NCBI GenBank assembly: GCA_003216725.1
Contig: QCIL01000013.1
Coordinates: 1-39,571, forward strand
Direction: 5' to 3'
DNA from: Prochlorococcus sp. AG-402-L18
GTDB taxonomy: Bacteria; Cyanobacteriota; Cyanobacteriia; PCC-6307; Cyanobiaceae
Length of the DNA stretch: 39,571 bases
Shown here: piece after piece, positions 1 through 7,481 of the stretch
Position numbering within the stretch: the stretch's first letter is position 1
How the letters are laid out: every line of letters starts with the position of its first letter
The notes under the pieces: generated by a model
Database searches by the model: none
The model's input: only the letters and a program-made list of their open reading frames with translations
What the model was told of the DNA's origin: nothing
Made by a program: the position numbers and the translations under genes

Positions 1-3
1 GCG

Positions 4-1575
4 CTAACTGAAAAATGCTTTTGCGTCGTATAGGATTTCATCACTAATTTCCGAGATACCTTTAGAAATAGCATATTTTTCCGTATTTGATTTAACTTTA
101 CCTCTTACAAAAAATGGAACTTTTATTAATTCAGCTCTACCAGATTCAGTCCAAATAATTCCTTCTTTACTATTTTCATCTTTTTTCTCATCAGAATTTA
201 TAAAATCTTTTGTTTTCGTCGCTGTATGTCCTAAATGGCTTTGGTGACCATCAACAAACTCAAAGTCATGTTTGAACATATCAATAAGATGCTCTTCTAA
301 GCCCATCATAAGGGGATGTACCCAGTCATCAAAAATCACATTTGCTCCTTCCCATCCCATTTGAGGGCTATATCTTGCGGGAACATCTTGAACATGCATT
401 GGAGTACTAATTACTGAGCATGGAATACCAAGCCTTTTCGCACTATGCCTTTCCATTTGGGTCCCTAAAACTAGTTCAGGGGCAGCCTTTTTCATGGCAT
501 CTTCCACTTCTAGATAATTGTTGGTTATCAAAGCTTCTACATTAAGATCTTTTGCAGTAGCTCTTACTTGTCTGGCCATCTCCCTGCTGTATGTTCCAAG
601 ACCCACTACTTCAAAACCCAATTCTTCCTTAGCAATTTTGGCTGCTGCAATTGCATGTGTTCCATCACCAAAAATAAAAACTCTTTTACCAGTTAGATAA
701 TTAGAGTCAACTGATTTTGAGTACCAAGGAAGTTTTGATTTATTTTCTAATTCTTCTTTATTCGTTAAAGGAAGATCTAATTTCTCATGAACTTCATTTA
801 TGAATTCAATTGTATTTTTTATTCCAATAGGAATAGTATTCGTATAATCCATTCCAAAGTTCCGTTTGAGCCACTCACATGAAGCTTCAGCAATTTCTTT
901 ATAAAGACAGATATTTATTTCAGCATCAATTAGTCTTTCAATATCATCAGGACTAGCACCTAGTGGAGCAACTACGTTTGTATCTATACCTTGTTCCGAA
1001 AGTATGCGTTGGATTTCGATTACATCATCCCTACACCTAAAACCTAGCAATGAAGGGCCAAGTATATTAACTTTTGGCCTCCTACCTAATTCCTTCCACC
1101 TGAGGGGATTTATTTTATCTGAAGAACTTACTTTATCTTTTAAAAGGGTTCTTGTTAATTGATAAAAGGTTTCTGAGGCCCCCCAATTTTCTTTCTTGCT
1201 ATAAGCAGGTAATTCAAGATTCACAATCGGCATATCAAACCCCATCCCTTTCGCAAGAGCTCCAGGTTGGTCTTGGATAAGTTCTGCTGTACAACTTTCT
1301 CCAACTAAAAGAGTTTTTGGTTTAAATCGTTCTACGGCTTCCTTAATATTTTTCTTAACTAATTCTGCAGTATCTCCTCCTAGATCTCTAGCCTGAAAAG
1401 TCGTATATGTAACTGGGGGCCTTTGCCCTCTTCTTTCAATCATTGTAAAAAGAAGATCTGCATATGTATCTCCTTGAGGGGCATGAAGCACATAATGTAT
1501 ATCTTTCATTGACGATGCAATTCTCATAGCACCAACATGTGGCGGTCCTTCATATGTCCATAGAGTTAATTCCAT
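4..1575 (-). CDS. chlB: Light-independent protochlorophyllide reductase subunit B (ChlB)
   Basis: This is the B subunit of the dark-operative protochlorophyllide oxidoreductase (DPOR), a nitrogenase-like enzyme that reduces ring D of protochlorophyllide to chlorophyllide without light. ChlN-ChlB forms the catalytic NB-protein and ChlL supplies electrons. The 523-residue protein starts [15 protein letters not shown]. It has Asp36 in APQGDTYAD, the unusual carboxylate ligand that completes the NB-protein 4Fe-4S cluster with three ChlN cysteines. The VGESCTAEL segment is also conserved. The last ~50 residues form the C-terminal PCP_red domain typical of ChlB. It lies 6 nt downstream of chlN on the same strand, so the two are surely co-transcribed. 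The stop codon is 3 bases from the window edge. chlL is not visible and may lie just outside. The family call is very secure. Confidence 0.97.
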   Translation of the reverse strand: MELTLWTYEGPPHVGAMRIASSMKDIHYVLHAPQGDTYADLLFTMIERRGQRPPVTYTTFQARDLGGDTAELVKKNIKEAVERFKPKTLLVGESCTAELIQDQPGALAKGMGFDMPIVNLELPAYSKKENWGASETFYQLTRTLLKDKVSSSDKINPLRWKELGRRPKVNILGPSLLGFRCRDDVIEIQRILSEQGIDTNVVAPLGASPDDIERLIDAEINICLYKEIAEASCEWLKRNFGMDYTNTIPIGIKNTIEFINEVHEKLDLPLTNKEELENKSKLPWYSKSVDSNYLTGKRVFIFGDGTHAIAAAKIAKEELGFEVVGLGTYSREMARQVRATAKDLNVEALITNNYLEVEDAMKKAAPELVLGTQMERHSAKRLGIPCSVISTPMHVQDVPARYSPQMGWEGANVIFDDWVHPLMMGLEEHLIDMFKHDFEFVDGHQSHLGHTATKTKDFINSDEKKDENSKEGIIWTESGRAELIKVPFFVRGKVKSNTEKYAISKGISEISDEILYDAKAFFS

Positions 1576-1581
1576 AGTTTT

Positions 1582-2862
<1,281 letters not shown>

Positions 2863-2927
2863 TTAAGCTTGCATAAACTTTTTAATTTAAGAAAGTAATT
2901 AATAAGTTCTCTTACAAAACGAACACA

Positions 2928-2964
2928 TTTAAAAAACTTATATGAATGTTTAAAAACTTAAATG
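2928..2964. repeat. Imperfect AT-rich tandem repeat upstream of chlN
   Basis: Two copies of a 16-17 nt AT-rich unit lie head to tail at 2928-2944 and 2949-2964, about 21 bp apart. The shared core is TTTAAAAA(A)CTTA followed by an A/T pair and ATG. They sit in the 157-nt space between chlN and the small gene at 2996. A spacing of two helical turns could suit a regulator, but in DNA this AT-rich chance is a real alternative. Confidence 0.35.
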
Positions 2965-2995
2965 GAAATTATAAAAAAAACTTTTGGTGCGTATT

Positions 2996-3364
2996 TTAAT
3001 TTCTGTAGAAGGAATTTCCTTGACTTGTTTTTGAAATCTTCCACACATTTCTAGCTATTTTCGTTGCTAATAATCCTGCTCTTTCCAACTTAGATTTCCC
3101 GGGCTTTGCCCCAATTAAAGCTGTCACTTCTGAAGTAGTTAAAGGGGCCCCAGTATTTATAGCTAATTGCGTTAACTCCAATCTATCTCTAAGGTTTTTA
3201 AGATTTACTTTTTCAATTTTATCTTCTTCTAACCAACTAAAAGATGGGTCTTTCTGAGATAGTTTTTGCATCAAGCTAAGGCTAACTAATCCAAGAGTTT
3301 GATCAGGAGTTAATTCTTTTTCAGTACCAGAAACAGTTGGTTCTTTTTTTTGAGAAGTTCCCAT
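2996..3364 (-). CDS. Conserved-looking hypothetical protein, 122 aa
   Basis: I do not recognise this protein. It is 122 residues, hydrophilic, with no membrane segment or signal peptide. The first ~20 residues are low complexity. The middle is helical and charged (SLMQKLSQKDPSFSWLEEDK, then LKNLRDRLELTQLAI). A central segment, TTSEVTALIGAKPG, followed by a basic C-terminal tail, resembles a small DNA-binding or scaffolding helix pair, but no named domain is evident. It begins with ATG and diverges from csoS1D, with which it shares a 97-nt intergenic region. It is followed after 157 nt by chlN on the same strand. Codon use is like its neighbours and the frame is open throughout, so it is probably a real gene. 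Function is unknown. Confidence 0.75.
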   Translation of the reverse strand: MGTSQKKEPTVSGTEKELTPDQTLGLVSLSLMQKLSQKDPSFSWLEEDKIEKVNLKNLRDRLELTQLAINTGAPLTTSEVTALIGAKPGKSKLERAGLLATKIARNVWKISKTSQGNSFYRN

Positions 3365-3461
3365 AGAAATGCATATCTTTTACTTGAAGTTATCGTTTTG
3401 TGGGAAGCATGCAAGTAAATTTAATAGAAAAAATGAACCATTATCCGTTATAGTCGCGTGA

Positions 3462-4232
3462 ATGGAACCAACTTCTAGTTTAAACAGAGGAAAACGAAAA
3501 AAAGGCAGTTCTCTTGTCACAGGATCTGAGGTACAATCTCAGGCCAGTGGTGCAAGCTGTTTTATTACAACTGATTCAGAAAAGTCTTTGGTATCCAGAC
3601 AAGCAAGTCAAGTTGAGCAGATTGAGTTGAGAACATATGTTTTTTTGGATTCTCTTCAACCTCAACTAGCTGCATATATGGGGACGGTTAGTAGAGGTTT
3701 TTTACCTATACCTGGAGATTCATGCCTTTGGATGGAAGTTTCACCTGGTATGGCAGTGCATAGAGTCACTGATATTGCCTTAAAAGCTAGTAATGTAAGA
3801 CTTGGTCAGATGATTGTTGAAAGAGCATTTGGTTCTCTTGCTCTTTATCACAAAGATCAAAGTACTGTTTTACATTCTGGGGATGTTGTTCTAGATGCTA
3901 TTGGAAGTGAAGTTAGAAAAAGAACCAAACCTTCAACAAGTTGGACAGAAGTTATTCGAGCTATTACTCCAGATCATGCCGTTTTAATAAATAGACAAAA
4001 CAGAAGTGGATCAATGATTCAATCTGGAATGAGCATGTTTATATTAGAAACTGAACCGGCTGGGTATGTCTTAAAAGCAGCTAATGAAGCAGAAAAAGCA
4101 TCAAATATCACTGTTGTAGATGTAAAGGCAGTTGGCGCTTTTGGTAGATTAACTTTAGCAGGGAAAGAAGGAGATGTAGAAGAAGCGGCAGCTGCTGCTA
4201 TAAGAGCAATTGATGAAATTTCAAATTATTGA
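3462..4232 (+). CDS. csoS1D: Carboxysome shell protein CsoS1D (tandem BMC-domain trimer)
   Basis: CsoS1D is a minor alpha-carboxysome shell component. It carries two BMC folds in one chain and forms pseudohexameric trimers that stack with a gated central pore, thought to pass larger metabolites such as RuBP. The protein is 256 residues. An N-terminal polar extension of ~50 residues is followed by BMC fold 1 (about 55-150) and BMC fold 2 (about 155-256). The pore-gating pair described for this protein, Glu120-Arg121, falls exactly at residues 120-121 here (IVERAFG). The ATG start follows a short AT-rich leader shared with the divergent 122-aa gene. It stands apart from csoS1-csoS4B: rdgB, on the opposite strand, and a 327-nt leader lie between, so it must have its own promoter. 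Confidence 0.95.
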   Translation: MEPTSSLNRGKRKKGSSLVTGSEVQSQASGASCFITTDSEKSLVSRQASQVEQIELRTYVFLDSLQPQLAAYMGTVSRGFLPIPGDSCLWMEVSPGMAVHRVTDIALKASNVRLGQMIVERAFGSLALYHKDQSTVLHSGDVVLDAIGSEVRKRTKPSTSWTEVIRAITPDHAVLINRQNRSGSMIQSGMSMFILETEPAGYVLKAANEAEKASNITVVDVKAVGAFGRLTLAGKEGDVEEAAAAAIRAIDEISNY

Positions 4233-4255
4233 GAAATTTTTATTTAAACCTTTTT

Positions 4256-4840
4256 TTAACTTAAACCTATCTCTTTTTTTAAAAAAGGTGACATAATTTT
4301 TGCAGCTTTACCTCTACTACCTAATTTATTTAGTTGTGATTGTGAGAGCTCACCGTAAACACAATTAGCTTCTTTAACCCAAAAAATAGATTCGAACTCC
4401 CCATTAGGATATTTGGGTTTCTTAAGAATTTCTCCCCAACATATTCCTGTTGTATCTTTAACTAAGTTTCCTAAGGGATCGCACAAAACCATACAACTTA
4501 TAAATCTTGCACTCCTATAAGGACTATCAGAAAGTTCATTAATTAATTTTTTAATTTTCTCATCATTATTTTTGGCATATCGAGCAGAATAAATTCCTGG
4601 TCGACCATCTAAAACATCTACTTCAAGACCCGAGTCATCAGCTAATGCCCAAGTTTTTGTCTCTAGAGAAGCTGCCTTGGCTTTAAGTAGTGCATTCTCA
4701 AAATATGTTTTCCCAGTTTCTTCGACATTTAAATATTCTGGTTGCTTCTCAACCTTTAAAGATAAAACATCCAGCATCTCTGAAATTTCAGATACTTTTC
4801 TTTGATTGCCACTCGCAATGGTTAGAACTGGAAGGTTCAA
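4256..4840 (-). CDS. rdgB: XTP/dITP diphosphatase (HAM1/RdgB family)
   Basis: This house-cleaning enzyme hydrolyses non-canonical purine nucleoside triphosphates (dITP, XTP, ITP) to monophosphates and pyrophosphate, keeping deaminated purines out of DNA and RNA. The 194-residue length is usual. Family signatures are the N-terminal TIASGNQRKVSEI and the central ALADDSGLEVDVLDGRPGIY. The latter carries the catalytic/metal Asp pair. The C-terminal SRGKAA resembles the family's SHR loop. The start is TTG (MNLPVLTIASGN), which fits the family N-terminus; no closer ATG does. It is the only non-carboxysome gene between csoS1D and the main cso operon and runs against both, converging on csoS1D with 23 nt between stops. 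A GC-rich stem-loop lies 48 nt upstream of its start. Confidence 0.93.
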   Translation of the reverse strand: MNLPVLTIASGNQRKVSEISEMLDVLSLKVEKQPEYLNVEETGKTYFENALLKAKAASLETKTWALADDSGLEVDVLDGRPGIYSARYAKNNDEKIKKLINELSDSPYRSARFISCMVLCDPLGNLVKDTTGICWGEILKKPKYPNGEFESIFWVKEANCVYGELSQSQLNKLGSRGKAAKIMSPFLKKEIGLS

Positions 4841-4887
4841 AATAATATAAAAATTTATTGTGAATATTATCTCACTTTAAAGCTTGA

Positions 4888-4944
4888 TACGGAGACAGGA
4901 AAGGTTGAACATTCCACACCTGTGTAGACAGGGCCTGTCTCGTA
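4888..4944. other. GC-rich stem-loop upstream of csoS1 and rdgB
   Basis: The arm TACGGAGACAGG (4888-4899) pairs with CCTGTCTCGTA (4934-4944). This gives 8 contiguous base pairs, one bulged G, then 3 more. The 34-nt loop holds the first copy of the 14-nt repeat. Inside the loop, AGGT (4902-4905) can pair with ACCT (4918-4921). A competing dyad, GACAGG-G-CCTGTC, occupies 4927-4939. G+C is clearly higher than in the flanks. No T-run follows directly on either strand, so a terminator is unlikely. It could be a structured leader, a small RNA, or a DNA-level operator. Confidence 0.5.
4905..4918 (+). repeat. 14-nt direct repeat, copy 1 (csoS1 leader)
   Basis: TTGAACATTCCACA here is identical to 5136-5149, 231 nt downstream. 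Both copies are followed by GTAGACA, at 4924-4930 in this copy and overlapping the csoS1 start in the other. This copy lies in the loop of the 4888-4944 stem-loop. Confidence 0.7.
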
Positions 4945-5017
4945 CGGAAATAACATAATGTAAATTTTTTCTTAACACAATAGTATGTTTTGATGCACTA
5001 ACTAATTTTCATAAGTA

Positions 5018-5058
5018 TTGACATATCAATAGTACCAAGGGTGATAAGTTTAACTTAT
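5018..5058 (+). promoter_or_regulatory. Candidate cso operon promoter with LysR-type dyad
   Basis: TTGACA at 5018-5023 matches a sigma-70 -35 element. About 18 nt on, TGATAA (5042-5047) is a weak -10. Overlapping it is the interrupted palindrome ATAAGTT-T-AACTTAT (5044-5058), which contains the LysR-family T-N11-A pattern (T5045, A5057). CbbR/RbcR, the LysR regulator of Rubisco operons, is the obvious candidate ligand. The dyad is seen directly; the promoter and the regulator are inference. Confidence 0.4.
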
Positions 5059-5103
5059 GAATTATAGAAAAAACATTAATGGAGATTTTGTCGAAAACGC
5101 TTG

Positions 5104-5113
5104 ACTTATAAGT
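5104..5113. promoter_or_regulatory. Short palindrome in csoS1 leader
   Basis: ACTTATAAGT is a perfect 10-nt palindrome whose half-site ACTTAT also occurs in the dyad at 5044-5058. It may be a second half-site cluster for the same regulator. In AT-rich DNA it could also be chance. Confidence 0.3.
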
Positions 5114-5135
5114 ACTTAATGAAGCATTCTTCGAA

Positions 5136-5149
5136 TTGAACATTCCACA
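5136..5149 (+). repeat. 14-nt direct repeat, copy 2 (just before csoS1)
   Basis: TTGAACATTCCACA, identical to 4905-4918, ends 18 nt before the csoS1 ATG. GTAGACA follows and runs into the ATG. No Shine-Dalgarno sequence is present in this interval, so the repeat may be part of the untranslated leader. Confidence 0.7.
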
Positions 5150-5167
5150 TTTAGTATTTAGTAGACA

Positions 5168-5479
5168 ATGGCTACAGAAACAATGGGTATCGCTCTCGGC
5201 ATGATCGAGACACGCGGACTTGTACCTGCAATCGAAGCAGCAGACGCAATGACAAAGGCAGCAGAAGTTCGCCTTATTGGTCGTGAATTCGTTGGTGGCG
5301 GTTATGTCACAGTATTAGTAAGAGGTGAAACAGGTGCAGTTAACGCAGCTGTAAGAGCTGGTGCTGATGCTTGTGAAAGAGTTGGTGACGGTTTAGTTGC
5401 AGCTCACATTATTGCTCGTCCTCATAGAGAAGTTGAACCTGCTCTAGGTAATGGTGAATTTCTTGGTCAAAAGGACTAA
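5168..5479 (+). CDS. csoS1: Major carboxysome shell protein CsoS1 (BMC hexamer)
   Basis: CsoS1 is the main facet protein of the alpha-carboxysome. It is a single BMC domain that forms hexamers with a small positively lined pore for bicarbonate and phosphosugars. The 103 residues begin MATETMGIALGMIETRGLVP, the classic BMC opening, and contain the pore motif FVGGGYVTVLV and the edge segment HIIARPH. It opens the operon csoS1-rbcL-rbcS-csoS2-csoSCA-csoS4A-csoS4B. Only one csoS1 copy is present; several proteobacterial operons carry two or three paralogues. The first ~100 bases of the gene are noticeably richer in G+C than the surroundings, consistent with a highly expressed gene. There is no Shine-Dalgarno sequence before the ATG. 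Confidence 0.97.
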   Translation: MATETMGIALGMIETRGLVPAIEAADAMTKAAEVRLIGREFVGGGYVTVLVRGETGAVNAAVRAGADACERVGDGLVAAHIIARPHREVEPALGNGEFLGQKD

Positions 5480-5488
5480 TTAAATAAA

Positions 5489-5508
5489 GCAAGATTTATA
5501 AATTTTGC
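5489..5508 (+). other. Small hairpin between csoS1 and rbcL
   Basis: GCAAGATTT (5489-5497) is complementary to AAATTTTGC (5500-5508), with one G-T pair. A realistic form pairs seven bases around a TTATAA loop. It is AT-rich and has no clean T-run, so it is at most a weak pause or a processing site between csoS1 and rbcL. Confidence 0.3.
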
Positions 5509-5548
5509 AAAATAATTATTTTCCCTACACAGACCTAAATTTATCCTT

Positions 5549-6964
5549 ATGAGTAAGAAGTATGACGCGGGGGTAAAGGAGTACAGAGATACCTACTGGA
5601 CTCCAGAATATGTACCCCTAGACACCGATTTACTAGCCTGTTTCAAATGTACAGGTCAGGAAGGTGTTCCAAGAGAAGAAGTTGCAGCAGCTGTTGCCGC
5701 TGAATCTTCAACAGGTACTTGGTCAACAGTTTGGTCCGAGTTACTTACAGACTTAGAATTTTATAAAGGACGTTGTTATCGAATCGAAGACGTTCCTGGA
5801 GATCCTGAAGCTTTCTATGCTTTTATTGCATATCCTTTAGATCTTTTTGAAGAAGGCTCAATTACAAACGTATTAACATCTCTTGTAGGAAACGTTTTTG
5901 GATTCAAAGCTCTAAGACATCTACGTCTAGAAGATATTAGATTCCCAATTGCTTTCATTAAAACTTGCGGTGGTCCACCAAACGGAATCGTAGTTGAAAG
6001 AGATCGACTTAACAAATACGGAAGACCTCTACTTGGTTGTACCATCAAACCTAAATTAGGATTATCTGGTAAAAACTATGGTCGAGTTGTATATGAATGT
6101 CTTAGAGGCGGTCTTGATTTAACGAAGGATGATGAGAATATTAATTCTCAACCATTCCAACGTTGGAGAGAAAGATTTGAGTTTGTTGCAGAAGCAGTTA
6201 AGCTTGCTCAGCGAGAAACTGGAGAAGTTAAAGGTCACTATTTAAATTGTACTGCTAACACTCCTGAAGAACTCTATGAAAGAGCTGAATTTGCAAAAGA
6301 GCTAGATATGCCAATCATCATGCATGATTATATAACTGGTGGTTTTACTGCAAATACTGGATTAGCTAATTGGTGTCGTAAAAATGGCATGCTTCTGCAT
6401 ATTCACAGAGCTATGCATGCTGTTATTGATAGACATCCAAAGCATGGTATTCACTTCAGAGTTCTTGCAAAATGTTTGAGACTATCCGGAGGAGACCAAT
6501 TACATACTGGAACCGTTGTTGGAAAACTAGAAGGTGATCGTCAAACAACTCTTGGTTATATAGACAACTTAAGAGAGTCATTTGTTCCTGAAGATAGATC
6601 AAGGGGTAATTTCTTTGATCAAGATTGGGGTTCAATGCCTGGAGTATTTGCAGTCGCATCAGGTGGTATCCATGTTTGGCATATGCCTGCACTTCTAGCG
6701 ATCTTTGGGGATGATTCCTGTCTTCAATTCGGTGGAGGAACACATGGTCATCCATGGGGTTCAGCTGCTGGAGCTGCAGCTAACAGAGTTGCTTTAGAAG
6801 CTTGTGTAAAAGCCCGTAATGCTGGTCGCGAAATCGAAAAAGAGAGTAGAGACATTCTTATGGAAGCTGCTAAGCATAGTCCTGAATTAGCTATTGCTCT
6901 AGAAACTTGGAAGGAAATTAAGTTCGAGTTTGACACTGTCGACAAGCTTGACGTTCAGGGTTAA
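5549..6964 (+). CDS. rbcL: Ribulose-1,5-bisphosphate carboxylase/oxygenase large subunit, form IA
   Basis: This is the large subunit of Rubisco, which fixes CO2 onto RuBP inside the carboxysome. The 471-residue length and sequence are those of the form IA enzyme that travels with alpha-carboxysomes, not the form IB of freshwater cyanobacteria and plants. Active-site features include the KPKLGLS segment (K167 region), the carbamylated Lys193 in LTKDDEN with metal ligands Asp195 and Glu196, His286 in HIHRAMH, and the loop 6 lysine K326 in GKLEGDR. The ATG lies 69 nt after csoS1. No Shine-Dalgarno sequence is visible upstream (ATTTATCCTT), yet high expression is expected. Form IA in marine cyanobacteria is generally attributed to ancient transfer from proteobacteria. 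Confidence 0.98.
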   Translation: MSKKYDAGVKEYRDTYWTPEYVPLDTDLLACFKCTGQEGVPREEVAAAVAAESSTGTWSTVWSELLTDLEFYKGRCYRIEDVPGDPEAFYAFIAYPLDLFEEGSITNVLTSLVGNVFGFKALRHLRLEDIRFPIAFIKTCGGPPNGIVVERDRLNKYGRPLLGCTIKPKLGLSGKNYGRVVYECLRGGLDLTKDDENINSQPFQRWRERFEFVAEAVKLAQRETGEVKGHYLNCTANTPEELYERAEFAKELDMPIIMHDYITGGFTANTGLANWCRKNGMLLHIHRAMHAVIDRHPKHGIHFRVLAKCLRLSGGDQLHTGTVVGKLEGDRQTTLGYIDNLRESFVPEDRSRGNFFDQDWGSMPGVFAVASGGIHVWHMPALLAIFGDDSCLQFGGGTHGHPWGSAAGAAANRVALEACVKARNAGREIEKESRDILMEAAKHSPELAIALETWKEIKFEFDTVDKLDVQG

Positions 6965-6978
6965 CTCAAGTTTCGAAA

Positions 6979-7001
6979 TTGAGGAGATTTATTCTCCTCA
7001 A
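6979..7001 (+). other. Hairpin in rbcL-rbcS spacer
   Basis: TTGAGGAGA (6979-6987) pairs perfectly with TCTCCTCAA (6993-7001) around a 5-nt loop, 14 nt after the rbcL stop. The next bases are ACTTCTTAAAA, not a T-run. This favours an mRNA-stabilising or processing hairpin over a terminator. A second small hairpin, CTCGT-TTTT-ACGAG, follows at 7014-7027. Confidence 0.55.
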
Positions 7002-7053
7002 ACTTCTTAAAATCTCGTTTTTACGAGTAATTACATTCACATTTTGATTAATT

Positions 7054-7395
7054 ATGCCTTTCCAGAGCACAGTAAGCGACTATCAAACAGTTGCAACCCT
7101 GGAAACATTCGGTTTCTTACCACCGATGACCCAGGAAGAAATATATGACCAAATTGCCTACATAATTGCTCAAGGTTGGAGTCCAGTTATTGAGCATGTT
7201 CATCCAAGTGGATGTATGCAAACTTATTGGTCTTATTGGAAACTCCCATTCTTTGGGGAAAAAGATCTTAACTTGATCGTGAGCGAATTAGAGGCATGCC
7301 ATAGAGCATACCCTGATCATCATGTAAGAATCATCGGATACGATGCTTACACTCAAAGTCAAGGAACAGCTTTTGTAGTTTTCCAAGGACGTTAA
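7054..7395 (+). CDS. rbcS: Rubisco small subunit, form IA
   Basis: RbcS caps the RbcL octamer to give the L8S8 holoenzyme, and together with RbcL forms the groove bound by CsoS2. The protein is 113 residues. Recognisable parts are the N-terminal YQTVATLETFGFLPPMTQEE, the central YWSYWKLPFFGEKD, and the C-terminal VRIIGYDAYTQSQGTAFVV. It follows rbcL after 89 nt that contain two hairpins. It is followed by a strong terminator-like hairpin before csoS2, which should set Rubisco mRNA above that of the later shell genes. No Shine-Dalgarno sequence precedes the ATG. Confidence 0.97.
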   Translation: MPFQSTVSDYQTVATLETFGFLPPMTQEEIYDQIAYIIAQGWSPVIEHVHPSGCMQTYWSYWKLPFFGEKDLNLIVSELEACHRAYPDHHVRIIGYDAYTQSQGTAFVVFQGR

Positions 7396-7416
7396 AGCTA
7401 CTTATGGTAGTAAATA

Positions 7417-7458
7417 ACTTTCTCCATAAAAACTTAATTTTTTGGAGAAAGTCTTTTT
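7417..7458 (+). terminator. Terminator-like attenuator between rbcS and csoS2
   Basis: ACTTTCTCCA (7417-7426) pairs perfectly with TGGAGAAAGT (7443-7452), ten base pairs. The loop can extend the stem by four A-T pairs (7428-7431 with 7438-7441). TTTTT follows at 7454-7458. This is the layout of an intrinsic terminator. It lies inside the operon, with csoS2 starting about 25 nt later, so partial read-through is expected. Confidence 0.65.
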
Positions 7459-7481
7459 AAAAAGTTTCACAATTGAAGGTT

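Larger units (their letters stand above)
4841..5167. promoter_or_regulatory. Divergent leader region between rdgB and csoS1 (327 nt, no gene)
   Basis: This is the only stretch over 300 nt without a gene. It holds the control region of the carboxysome operon and of rdgB. In order it contains: a GC-rich stem-loop (4888-4944), the first copy of a 14-nt direct repeat (4905-4918), a TTGACA at 5018-5023 that could be a -35 box, a 15-nt palindrome (5044-5058) where the matching -10 would fall, a second palindrome (5104-5113), and the second copy of the 14-nt repeat (5136-5149) just before the csoS1 ATG. No open reading frame of note was found. The promoter assignment is inference. Confidence 0.6.

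Noticed and set aside
4963-4970. T-run after the 4888-4944 stem-loop as a terminator for transcripts entering from the left.
   Set aside because: It begins 19 nt after the stem ends, too far for an intrinsic terminator.
5815-6945. Long minus-strand open frames inside rbcL (77, 99 and 65 codons).
   Set aside because: They mirror a well-conserved gene, have no separate codon signature, and match no family; they are antisense shadows.
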